The position numbers were made by a program, and so were the translations under genes. This document shows, one piece after another, positions 1-5,700 of a stretch of 6,077 nt of DNA (positions are counted from its first letter, which is position 1; the number at the start of each line of letters is the position of its first letter). The notes beneath the pieces were generated by a model, which was not told the origin of the DNA, did not search any database, and saw only the letters and a list, made by a program, of their open reading frames with translations. This stretch comes from CAZMGG01 sp964565715 (GTDB taxonomy: Bacteria > Planctomycetota > UBA1135 > UBA2386): positions 1 to 6,077 of the forward strand of contig CAZMGG010000215.1 of NCBI GenBank assembly GCA_964565715.1. The letters are read 5' to 3'.

Positions 1-4
1 ACGT

Positions 5-40
5 GGTCCCGCTTGGCCGATCCCGAGGCGGTCCCGCTTG
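5..40. repeat. 11-bp direct repeat, two copies
   Basis: GGTCCCGCTTG occurs exactly at 5-15 and again at 30-40, a start-to-start distance of 25 bp. The copies sit in different codon phases, since 25 is not a multiple of 3. They are therefore not an in-frame peptide repeat in any frame. Confidence 0.7.
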
Positions 41-288
41 CCCGGCCCTTGACAGTCAGGGTGGCGTTGGTCTCGGGCTCCGTCTGGGGTTGGGCTTCGG
101 TCGCGGTCAGGGGGTTCCTCGTGGTCGTCGTCGCAGGCGTGTGGTTCGGGAAAGGACGCCGGCTCGTTCCAACGCCCGGCGATGAGTCCTCGGCTCGGGG
201 CGAACTCTCAAGGCGACCCCGTGCCTCCTGGAGGCGCTGTGTGCCCGCGTGCGGCGCGATCGACCCGTCGGCGAGCAAAGCTGGCGCG

Positions 289-300
289 CGCGAGCTCGCG
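289..300. repeat. 12-bp perfect palindrome in a CpG-dense block
   Basis: CGCGAGCTCGCG is its own reverse complement. It lies in a block (about 281-345) that is almost entirely G and C. The block also holds a second perfect palindrome, CCGCCGGCGG (326-335), and a GGCGG/CCGCC stem at 317-330. No function can be read from the sequence. Confidence 0.6.
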
Positions 301-342
301 GCGCGTGCTGCGCGGCGGCGGCGGGCCGCCGGCGGCGCGGGC

Positions 343-358
343 CTCACGCACTCACGCA
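343..358. repeat. Tandem 8-bp repeat, two copies
   Basis: CTCACGCA is repeated head to tail with no gap (343-350 and 351-358), directly after the GC-rich palindromic block. Confidence 0.7.
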
Positions 359-415
359 CGGCGTTCTCGCTGGCCGGCCCTGTCGGCGCCGTGGCCCGCG
401 TGCCCGCCGAACCGG

Positions 416-439
416 AGTGTGCAATCCAGTGTGCAATCG
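416..439. repeat. Tandem 12-bp repeat, two copies
   Basis: AGTGTGCAATCC (416-427) is followed at once by AGTGTGCAATCG (428-439), so 11 of 12 bases match. The GTGTG core recurs in the palindromic repeats at 514-559. Confidence 0.75.
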
Positions 440-513
440 ACCTGGCCCCACCGGGACACAACCTGGCAAGGCCTGGCACGACCGCGAGGCCCCTGAGTTG
501 CCACAACCCTCGA

Positions 514-559
514 CGTGTGGCACACCTGCGCGCATCCTGGCACCGTGTGGCACACCTGC
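514..559. repeat. Paired identical 16-bp palindromic repeats, 30 bp apart
   Basis: CGTGTGGCACACCTGC is present exactly at 514-529 and 544-559. Each copy contains GTGTG-G-CACAC, a perfect inverted repeat around a single central base (centres at 520 and 550). Two identical dyads about three helical turns apart is the arrangement expected of a cooperative operator. No regulator gene or adjacent promoter is visible, however, and the nearest downstream coding remnant starts at 774. A simple local duplication would look the same. Confidence 0.6.
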
Positions 560-667
560 CACGACCCCGGCCTGCGAGGCGCGGCGCGGTCGCGACCGGC
601 AGGCGCTCGGTGTCGCTGCCCTGAGCACCGCCTTCCAGACCTCGCTGGTGGGCCGCCGTCTCGGCGG

Positions 668-693
668 TGCGGCAGTTGCGGCAGTGCGGCAGT
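668..693. repeat. Short tandem repeat, three copies of TGCGGCAG(T)
   Basis: TGCGGCAGT occurs at 668-676, 677-685 and 685-693. The first two copies are contiguous and the last overlaps by one base, so the period is 8 to 9 bp. The 8/9 alternation would break any reading frame. Confidence 0.7.
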
Positions 694-773
694 CACGGGG
701 GCTTGCGGACTGCGACCTCGCGCTGCATCCTGTGTGAGTTGGGCTTGGATCGTGTGGCTGCCCAGAGATTCTG

Positions 774-1204
774 ATGGAGGGCCACATCCCTGAAGCCGTG
801 CTTTCGATGGTGGCTGCCCCAGAACTACCGGATGTTGGCGTGGATGTGCATGCGGATGTGCCCCTGAGCAAGACGTGGAAGCTCACGATAGCGCTCGTAC
901 TTGGTGCGCTATCCATGCTCGTACTGGGGGTGCTGCTGACAAGGAGCAGATTCCCGGGCGCAGCGATCGGGGATCCGTCCAGCAGGTATTGCAGACCTGC
1001 GGACCACCAATCGAAGACAGTAGGGAAAGTGGTGGCGTATCCTATGGCGGAGCCTCGAGATTGGGCTGCGACTATTACTTGGTGTACTGGGCTCCGGGAT
1101 TGTGGATGGGTGTGAATCCAGTTGCGACCAGCCGATTGGTCAAGGTTGAGTTCGTGGCGGATCGGGTCAGCCACGTTACATATGAGTTGGGTGGGCGACA
1201 ATAG
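774..1204 (+). pseudogene. Frameshifted membrane-anchored small protein, low GC
   Basis: Two forward frames together look like one protein. From ATG 774 the first frame gives about 33 residues rich in Val and Asp. A hydrophobic segment follows (WKLTIALVLGALSMLVLGVL, about residues 34-53), consistent with one transmembrane helix. The same frame then becomes unconvincing and stops at 1113-1115. The adjacent frame, open from 794 to a TAG at 1202-1204, carries a protein-like C-terminus with motifs VLQTCGPP, CDYYLVYWAPG and VKVEFVADRVSHVTYEL. Its strand-like ending vaguely resembles small SmpA/BamE-type folds, which is a weak guess. Joining them needs a -1 shift. Restoring one base in the G5 run at 926-930 would give a protein of about 143 residues. 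GC is about 57% and third positions only about 60% G/C, unlike the genes to the right, so foreign origin is likely. No strong ribosome binding site precedes 774, and ATG 807 is an alternative start. A sequencing error or programmed frameshift cannot be excluded, though no canonical slippery heptamer is in phase. Confidence 0.55.
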
Positions 1205-1257
1205 TCGAGCCATCGGCCCTCTTGGGGCAGCACTCCGCACGCGAACTGGCCGAGACA

Positions 1258-1273
1258 TGTAAGCCTGTAAGCC
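1258..1273. repeat. Tandem 8-bp repeat, two copies
   Basis: TGTAAGCC is repeated head to tail with no gap (1258-1265 and 1266-1273), shortly after the broken gene. Confidence 0.7.
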
Positions 1274-1592
1274 AGCCACCGACTCGTGCTCCAAGTGCCG
1301 GCCACACGGCCGCGTGCGCCGCAGCGACGGGCATTCGCAAGCGTCGAGATCGGCACCGCGATTGTGGGTTGGTTCGCGATGATCGGAGTGTGTCCGCCAG
1401 CGTCGGCAGATCACCTGCGCCAAGACGTGTTTCGCGCTGCCGACGTGTATCAGATCCGGTAGAGACATGTTGATGAGGAACTGGATCAGCTCGCATCGCA
1501 GCCCCCGCGCCGGCCGCTCGGGGCCGCGCGTGATGCTGCACCCGAGGAGCAGTGGTGGCACGGTCGCCCGTCGATCGGAGCCGGCGCCTGGA

Positions 1593-1598
1593 TACGCT
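1593..1598 (+). promoter_or_regulatory. Possible -10 element, very close to the start codon
   Basis: TACGCT keeps the three most conserved bases of a sigma-70 -10 box (T1, A2, T6). It lies 6 bases before ATG 1605. A weak -35-like TCGATC sits at 1571-1576 with 16-bp spacing. If used, the transcript would begin at or next to the ATG and be essentially leaderless. That would agree with the absence of a Shine-Dalgarno sequence there. Confidence 0.25.
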
Positions 1599-1604
1599 TC
1601 CGCC

Positions 1605-1976
1605 ATGCGCAGCAGCCCACGCGTCCCGATCGCCGGATTCCTCCTCCTGGTCGGCTGTGGTCACCAGACGGCGACGCTCGACGGACGCACGCCGGCCGGT
1701 GGCAGCACCACGGTGACCATCGACGGCAGATCGCTCGCCGTGAGGGTGCGCAACGACGGTCCCGACCGGATCCGCGTCGGCTTCGGCGCCAGCGGCAGCC
1801 AGTTCGTGCACTTCGAGATCGAGGCCGGCGGCAGCACCGACGCGGTCATGCTCGATGCGAGCCGGCGGCCGCCGATGACCGTGGTGGTCTCGACCCAGGG
1901 GAGCGCCGGCGCCGGGTTTGTCGTCGAGGCGACCGGTGAGGCCGTCTCGCTGCGGTCCGGTGAGGTGCCGCCATGA
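1605..1976 (+). CDS. Small lipoprotein of unknown function
   Basis: This encodes a 123-residue protein. The N-terminus is a compact type II signal peptide: Arg at 2 and 6, a hydrophobic core at about 8-16 (PIAGFLLLV), then lipobox LVGC with the acylated Cys at 18. Gly follows the Cys, so there is no inner-membrane-retaining Asp and an outer-membrane location is plausible. The mature part (about 105 residues) is Gly/Thr/Val-rich with alternating hydrophobic residues (STTVTIDG, LAVRVRND, RIRVGFGA, MTVVVST, GFVVEAT). This pattern suggests an all-beta, possibly immunoglobulin-like, sandwich, but I recognise no family. I chose ATG 1605 because it places the signal peptide at the N-terminus; an upstream in-frame ATG at 1467 would bury it. 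The stop overlaps the next start (ATGA, 1973-1976), so the two genes are very probably co-translated. Confidence 0.75.
   Translation: MRSSPRVPIAGFLLLVGCGHQTATLDGRTPAGGSTTVTIDGRSLAVRVRNDGPDRIRVGFGASGSQFVHFEIEAGGSTDAVMLDASRRPPMTVVVSTQGSAGAGFVVEATGEAVSLRSGEVPP
1962..1967 (+). promoter_or_regulatory. Ribosome binding site for the NTF2-like gene
   Basis: GAGGTG lies 5 bases before ATG 1973, inside the last codons of the upstream gene. It is the only good Shine-Dalgarno-like site before a start in this window. It supports 1973 as the true start and translational coupling across the ATGA overlap. Confidence 0.5.
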
Positions 1977-2458
1977 AGCGGGTCCTGCTGGGCACCGCGG
2001 TGCTGCTGGCACTGTGGTTCGGCGGGCGCGCCATCCACCGCGCGCTGCAATCCGACGAGACGCGGATCCGCACGATGCTGACCGACGCCGGAGCGGCCTT
2101 CGACCGGGCGGACCTGGCCGGGACGCTGGAACCCCTGGCGCCCGACTATCGCGATGCGACCGTCGGCGTGACCCGACGGGAGGCGGGTGCGGGTCTGCTG
2201 TGGCTGTTCCAGAACCGCCGCGATCCCACCGGTCGCTTCCGGCACCGGATCGAACTGCCGCCCGAGGACTGCGACGTGCAGATCGACGGAGATCGCGCGA
2301 CGGTGACCCTGCTGTTGCGGCTCTTCGAGGGGCTCGACGAGGCCGAACGGCTGGTTGGGACGGTGCGGATCACCGCCGGGGTGGAGCGGACCGAGGGTTC
2401 CTGGAGGATCGTCGGGTCCGAGCAGCAGACCGTGGCGGGCCAGCGACCCTGGCGCTGA
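1973..2458 (+). CDS. Membrane-anchored NTF2/SnoaL-like domain protein
   Basis: This encodes a 161-residue protein. Residues 1-19 (Lys2, Arg3, then VLLGTAVLLALWFGG) form a signal anchor or uncleaved signal peptide. There is no lipobox Cys and no obvious AXA cleavage site. Residues about 28-150 fit the NTF2-like/SnoaL-like layout. An opening helix (DETRIRTMLTDAGAAFDRAD) leads to LEPLAPDYRDA and then a second helix. Paired strands follow (RIELPPEDCDVQIDG, RATVTLLLRLF, LVGTVRITAGVE), and the protein ends with the family-typical WRIVGSEQQ around Trp144. Many members are ligand-binding or accessory domains rather than enzymes, and no catalytic residues can be assigned here. The domain would face the periplasm if the anchor is N-in. 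The gene is coupled to the upstream lipoprotein by an ATGA overlap, suggesting the two products act together at the envelope. The fold call is by pattern only. Confidence 0.75.
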   Translation: MKRVLLGTAVLLALWFGGRAIHRALQSDETRIRTMLTDAGAAFDRADLAGTLEPLAPDYRDATVGVTRREAGAGLLWLFQNRRDPTGRFRHRIELPPEDCDVQIDGDRATVTLLLRLFEGLDEAERLVGTVRITAGVERTEGSWRIVGSEQQTVAGQRPWR

Positions 2459-2490
2459 GCTGGGTGCCGCAACAGGGAGATCGTCGGTAT

Positions 2491-2510
2491 CCGGTCGGTC
2501 CCGTGACCGG
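2491..2510 (+). terminator. Weak candidate terminator hairpin
   Basis: A 6-bp stem CCGGTC/GACCGG with an 8-base loop begins 33 bases after the stop of the NTF2-like gene. There is no U-tract afterwards (TTGTCGTC), so it would be atypical as an intrinsic terminator. It is offered mainly because of its position. Confidence 0.2.
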
Positions 2511-2612
2511 TTGTCGTCGGGAAGCCTGCCCTGCCGGCCCCATGTCAGGGCGGATGCTGGCACCCGGGGTTCGACGTCGCCGGAGCGAGCGGAATGGCAC
2601 TTCCGGGCGTGC

Positions 2613-2658
2613 CGGTCCGCACGATCCGGACCGTCGCGTCGTCGCCAGGGTCGACGAC
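2613..2658. repeat. Two adjacent perfect 7-bp hairpins
   Basis: CGGTCCG (2613-2619) pairs with CGGACCG (2627-2633) across a 7-base loop. GTCGTCG (2638-2644) pairs with CGACGAC (2652-2658), also across a 7-base loop. Only four bases separate the two. Identical stem and loop sizes side by side suggest a structured leader or a bipartite protein-binding site, but such stems also arise by chance in GC-rich DNA. Confidence 0.45.
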
Positions 2659-2696
2659 TCCGGGCGAAGGGGATCCCGACCGGTGGCCACGTCCGC

Positions 2697-2702
2697 TATC
2701 CT
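2697..2702 (+). promoter_or_regulatory. Possible -10 element for the large lipoprotein gene
   Basis: TATCCT matches the -10 consensus at four of six positions, including T1, A2 and T6. It would start transcription near 2709, giving a leader of roughly 75 bases. No good -35 box is visible at 16-18 bp upstream. Confidence 0.25.
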
Positions 2703-2732
2703 CTCGCCGGTCCCGCCTCGGCGGCACACAAG

Positions 2733-2738
2733 TTGACA
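2733..2738 (+). promoter_or_regulatory. Perfect -35 hexamer without a matching -10
   Basis: TTGACA is an exact sigma-70 -35 hexamer lying 44 bases before ATG 2783. At 17-bp spacing the -10 position (2756-2761) reads CCCGCG, which is no match. It may serve an alternative sigma factor or an activator-dependent promoter, or be chance. Confidence 0.25.
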
Positions 2739-2782
2739 AGGCGTCCGGTTGCCCCCCCGCGACGTCACCGAAGCCTCACCTC

Positions 2783-5700
2783 ATGCGGATGCGCTCCTGC
2801 CGTGGATCGCCGTGCCGATCCGTTCACGAAGTCCAGGCTCCGTGGCGGAGGGGCCTTGCCGCGGGCGCGGCTGCGGCCGTGCTGGGGCTCGGCGCCTGCG
2901 GCGGGGGCGGCGGTGCCGCGGGACCGATCGCGCTGCGGCCCACCCTGCACCCGGAGCTGAGCCGGGTGGAGTACGGCCGGCTGGTCGACGTGTATGGCCT
3001 GGAGGAGCACGGGGCGGGCAAGGTGATGACGCTGTATCGGCGCGACATCGTGATCGGCGCCGACATCCAGGACGAGCGCGACACGCGCAGCCCGAGGACC
3101 GACGACGAGGTGCTCTACGACTTCGTCGGTGCCGATCCCGACACGCTGCAGCCGCGCCTGTTCATCCCGCGCCTCCTGGGCAGCGATGCCTTCCTGGCGG
3201 CGTTCGAGGCGCTGGACGATCATCTGCGCGAGATCGCGCCGATGATGGTGGGCGAGCAGGGTCTCGGCGGCACCTATGGCGTCGTGCCGCGCAATGCGGG
3301 TATCCGGTTGACGTTCTCCACGGACCTGGGGCTCGGCGACGACTTCTTCGTCGAGAGGAACGGACAGGGCCAGGTGGTGGGCCTGCGCAACACCGAGGCG
3401 GTCCAGCTGCTGCAGATCGCCGGCGACCCGAACGGCCCCAATGCCAGCGCGGCGTTCCGGCCGGTGCCGATGCGGATCGTGGTGGACGGCAGGTACCTGA
3501 CCCTGGACCCGGTGCTGATGGGTTCCGAGGGCCTGCAGTACCAGACGCGGAACAACGCCGCCGGGCTGCCGGCGGCGCCGGATCAGCAGGGCGCCAATCT
3601 GCGCATCGCGCTCGCCCTGGAGGGGCCGCTGGCGCTGCCGGGGCTGCGGCCGCGGGAGGGCCAGGAACTGCTGGGTTGGAACAACAGCGGCCGGCCGGCG
3701 GTCGTGCGCGACATGCGGTCGGGCCATCCGGAGGACAACAGCAGCGACCTGGCCCGCGGCTTCGTCCGCGATCCGATCCCGCCGCGGCTGGTCGGCGAGA
3801 TCGTGATGTACCTGGAGCAGGTCGATCCGGTGAACGCGCAGGTGGACGAGATCACCATCTGGAAGAACGGCGTGCGCCACGAGATCGACCGCGGCGACGG
3901 CTTCCGCTTCGTCACCGACAACTCGGGCGTGGCGATGGGCGTGACGTCGGTGGTGGAGGATCCGGCGGACGACCAGGGGCTGCCCGAGGTGCAACGGGTG
4001 CGGGTGCGGGTGCGGGCCACGCCGGGGCTGCAGGACATCGATCCGCGCCGGCTGCCCGGCTATCCCGCCGATCCGGCGGCGAGGGGCCCGTGGCTGGTGC
4101 TGAACGCGCCGAAGGCGATCCTGTCGGCCGAGTTCAGCGCCGGCGGCGCGCTGCACCCGCAGACCGGCCTGCCGGTGGGCGACGACCCGCGCTACTTCCT
4201 GACGTTCTCGCCGGTGCCGCTGCCGCTGGCGTCGGGTCAGCCGAGTCCGCCGGACCAGAACGTCTCGCCGTTCGCCGGCGCCGTGGTGCGCTTCACCAAG
4301 CCGGTGGACCTGGGCACGGTGCGGCCGGCGGACACGTTCTTCTTCGGCACCCGCAACCTGCTGGACCAGGCTGTGATCGACGACTTCGTGCAGAACCGGC
4401 CGAACAGCACGGCCACGCCGGGCATGGACCCGGCGGCGTTCGACCCCGCCAAGTACCGGACACCGCACCTGATCGGTGGACGGCTATTCGACGAGGACGG
4501 CTCGCAGACCGCGCTGAGGCTGCAGCCGACCATGGGCTTCCACCTCGATGACCGGATGCGCAATCCGCAGCCGGCCGACGACTTCCGCTACTGGCTGCAC
4601 CTGGTCTCGGGCGCGAGCGGCATCCGCGACCTGTCGGGCAATCCGGTCGACCTGCAGGCGGACACTGTGGCGCGGGCCGGCCACCTGGCGATCCCGTTCT
4701 CGGTGGACACCCGCAGCATCACCGGCCGGCCGATCTACGAGAACAACCTGGTCGTCTACGTGGTGCGGCGAATGGCCAGCGACGACGAGGATCCGCAGCC
4801 GTCCTATCACCTGCCCGGCGAGGTGTCGCCGCCCCGCAACGTGCTGCCGGGGCCGCGGGCCGAGGCCCAGCCGCTGAGCGACGTGTTCGGCGCCTTCGTC
4901 TACGTCGATGGCTGGCTGCAGGCCCGGCCGACGACCCGCATGCGCCGGATCGCCGACAACCTGAACCAGGCGCCGGTGGCGGCGCAGACGTCGCCGCTGC
5001 GCTGGTGCCCGGAGGCGATCAACGGCCAGCCGCAGGTGGCGACCAACACCGCCACCACGCCGTTCGGCCAGGGCATCCAGAATCCGCTCAATCCGTACGG
5101 CGCGCGCCTGCAGACCGTCTGGCGCGAGGTCGACCTCAGCCTGTCGCGCACCGATCCGTTCGACTTCAACCTCGATGTCGAGCAGATGTACTGGGCGCCG
5201 TTCACCGGCAGCTCGATCCGGTTCGACGAGTTCGATCGCGTCACGCTGCTGCTCGGCCATTCGGAGCGTCGACCGGAGCCTTGCACCGTCGGCGGCTTCC
5301 CGACGATGCCCAACTCCGGCCTCAACACCGAGTTCGACGCCAACTACCTGCGCAACCTGCGGGCGCAGGGCACCGCGGTGGACACCCAGCCGCTGCCGTT
5401 CCCGGCCTACGTCGACGCGCCGCTGACGATCGAATCGGGCCGGGCGGTGCCCGAGCCGAACGGTGTCAACCGGTTCCTGCCCCTGCCGACCTTCCAGAAG
5501 CCCTACTTCGTCTGGCGCGACGAGACCGTGATCGAGCAGGGCTGCACTTCGGGCATCTCGACGGACACCTCTGCCGGCCAGACCTACACCCCCTACATCC
5601 TGTCGCCGTGGCTGAGCGGCCAGGGCCGGCGATTCGTGTCGGCCAACAACACGGTGATCACGCGCAGCGGCGCCTGGAACAACGCCAACAACCGCATGCT

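Larger units (their letters stand above)
1..773. other. Gene-poor, repeat-rich GC-rich stretch
   Basis: No open frame here gives a convincing protein. The forward frame from position 1 to 624 is open but translates to Arg/Ala/Pro-rich sequence with no domain, as do the overlapping frames. In about the first 150 bases, third positions at multiples of 3 are strongly G/C. This would fit either forward frame 1 or a reverse-strand frame that runs off the left edge, the latter reading as a Thr/Pro/Glu-rich linker. That reverse frame is open from about 692 down to 1 but has no ATG start, so a truncated leftward gene is possible and unproven. The stretch is rich in short exact repeats, listed separately. 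A real gene may end or begin just left of the window. Confidence 0.5.
1205..1604. other. Intergenic stretch without a recognisable gene
   Basis: Forward frames are short. Several reverse frames are open for long distances, but none yields a domain or motif I recognise. The open reverse frame between about 1200 and 1490 has fairly ordinary composition and could be a remnant. The forward start at 1467 is in frame with the lipoprotein gene downstream, but it would place 46 residues before the signal peptide and is unlikely to be used. The stretch also has a tandem octamer (1258-1273) and the 9-mer GAGACATGT at both 1252-1260 and 1462-1470. Confidence 0.45.
2459..2782. other. Hairpin-rich intergenic region before the large lipoprotein gene
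   Basis: This gap of 324 bases has no convincing gene; overlapping open frames give only Arg/Gly/Ser/Pro-rich products. It contains six small perfect inverted repeats: 2491-2510, 2528-2551 (GCCCTG/CAGGGC), 2596-2613 (GGCAC/GTGCC), 2613-2633, 2638-2658 and 2705-2723 (CGCCG/CGGCG). It also has possible promoter elements and a C7 run at 2752-2758. None of the hairpins is followed by a T-run. It is probably the 3' end of the upstream pair plus the promoter and leader of the downstream gene. Confidence 0.5.

Noticed and set aside
49..54. TTGACA as a -35 promoter box
   Set aside because: No -10-like hexamer lies at 15-19 bp downstream and no gene follows for over 700 bases.
416..559. CRISPR-like array
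   Set aside because: The repeats are only 12 and 16 bp, in two copies each with unequal spacing. No cas gene is present.
1467..1604. Upstream start for the small lipoprotein
   Set aside because: It would place 46 Arg/Ser-rich residues before an otherwise perfect lipoprotein signal peptide.
344..1606. Reverse-strand open frame of 420 codons
   Set aside because: It crosses the broken gene, the repeats and the GC-rich block, has no recognisable domain and mixes compositions. A long chance frame is expected in GC-rich DNA.
1661..2563. Reverse-strand open frame of 300 codons opposite the lipoprotein and NTF2-like genes
   Set aside because: It is antisense to two forward genes with a good signal peptide, signal anchor and fold pattern. 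The reverse product is His/Arg/Pro-rich without domains.
2752..2758. C7 run as a phase-variable promoter tract
   Set aside because: Seven bases is short for slippage control in GC-rich DNA, and no promoter element brackets it convincingly.
2765..4468. Reverse-strand open frame of 567 codons
   Set aside because: It is a His/Arg/Val-rich shadow of the large lipoprotein gene, caused by high third-position GC.
2749..4551. Forward open frame of 600 codons overlapping the large gene
   Set aside because: Its product is almost entirely Arg/Gly/Ala/Pro. The frame starting at 2783 has a lipoprotein signal, Ig-like motifs and G/C third positions, and remains open to the window edge.
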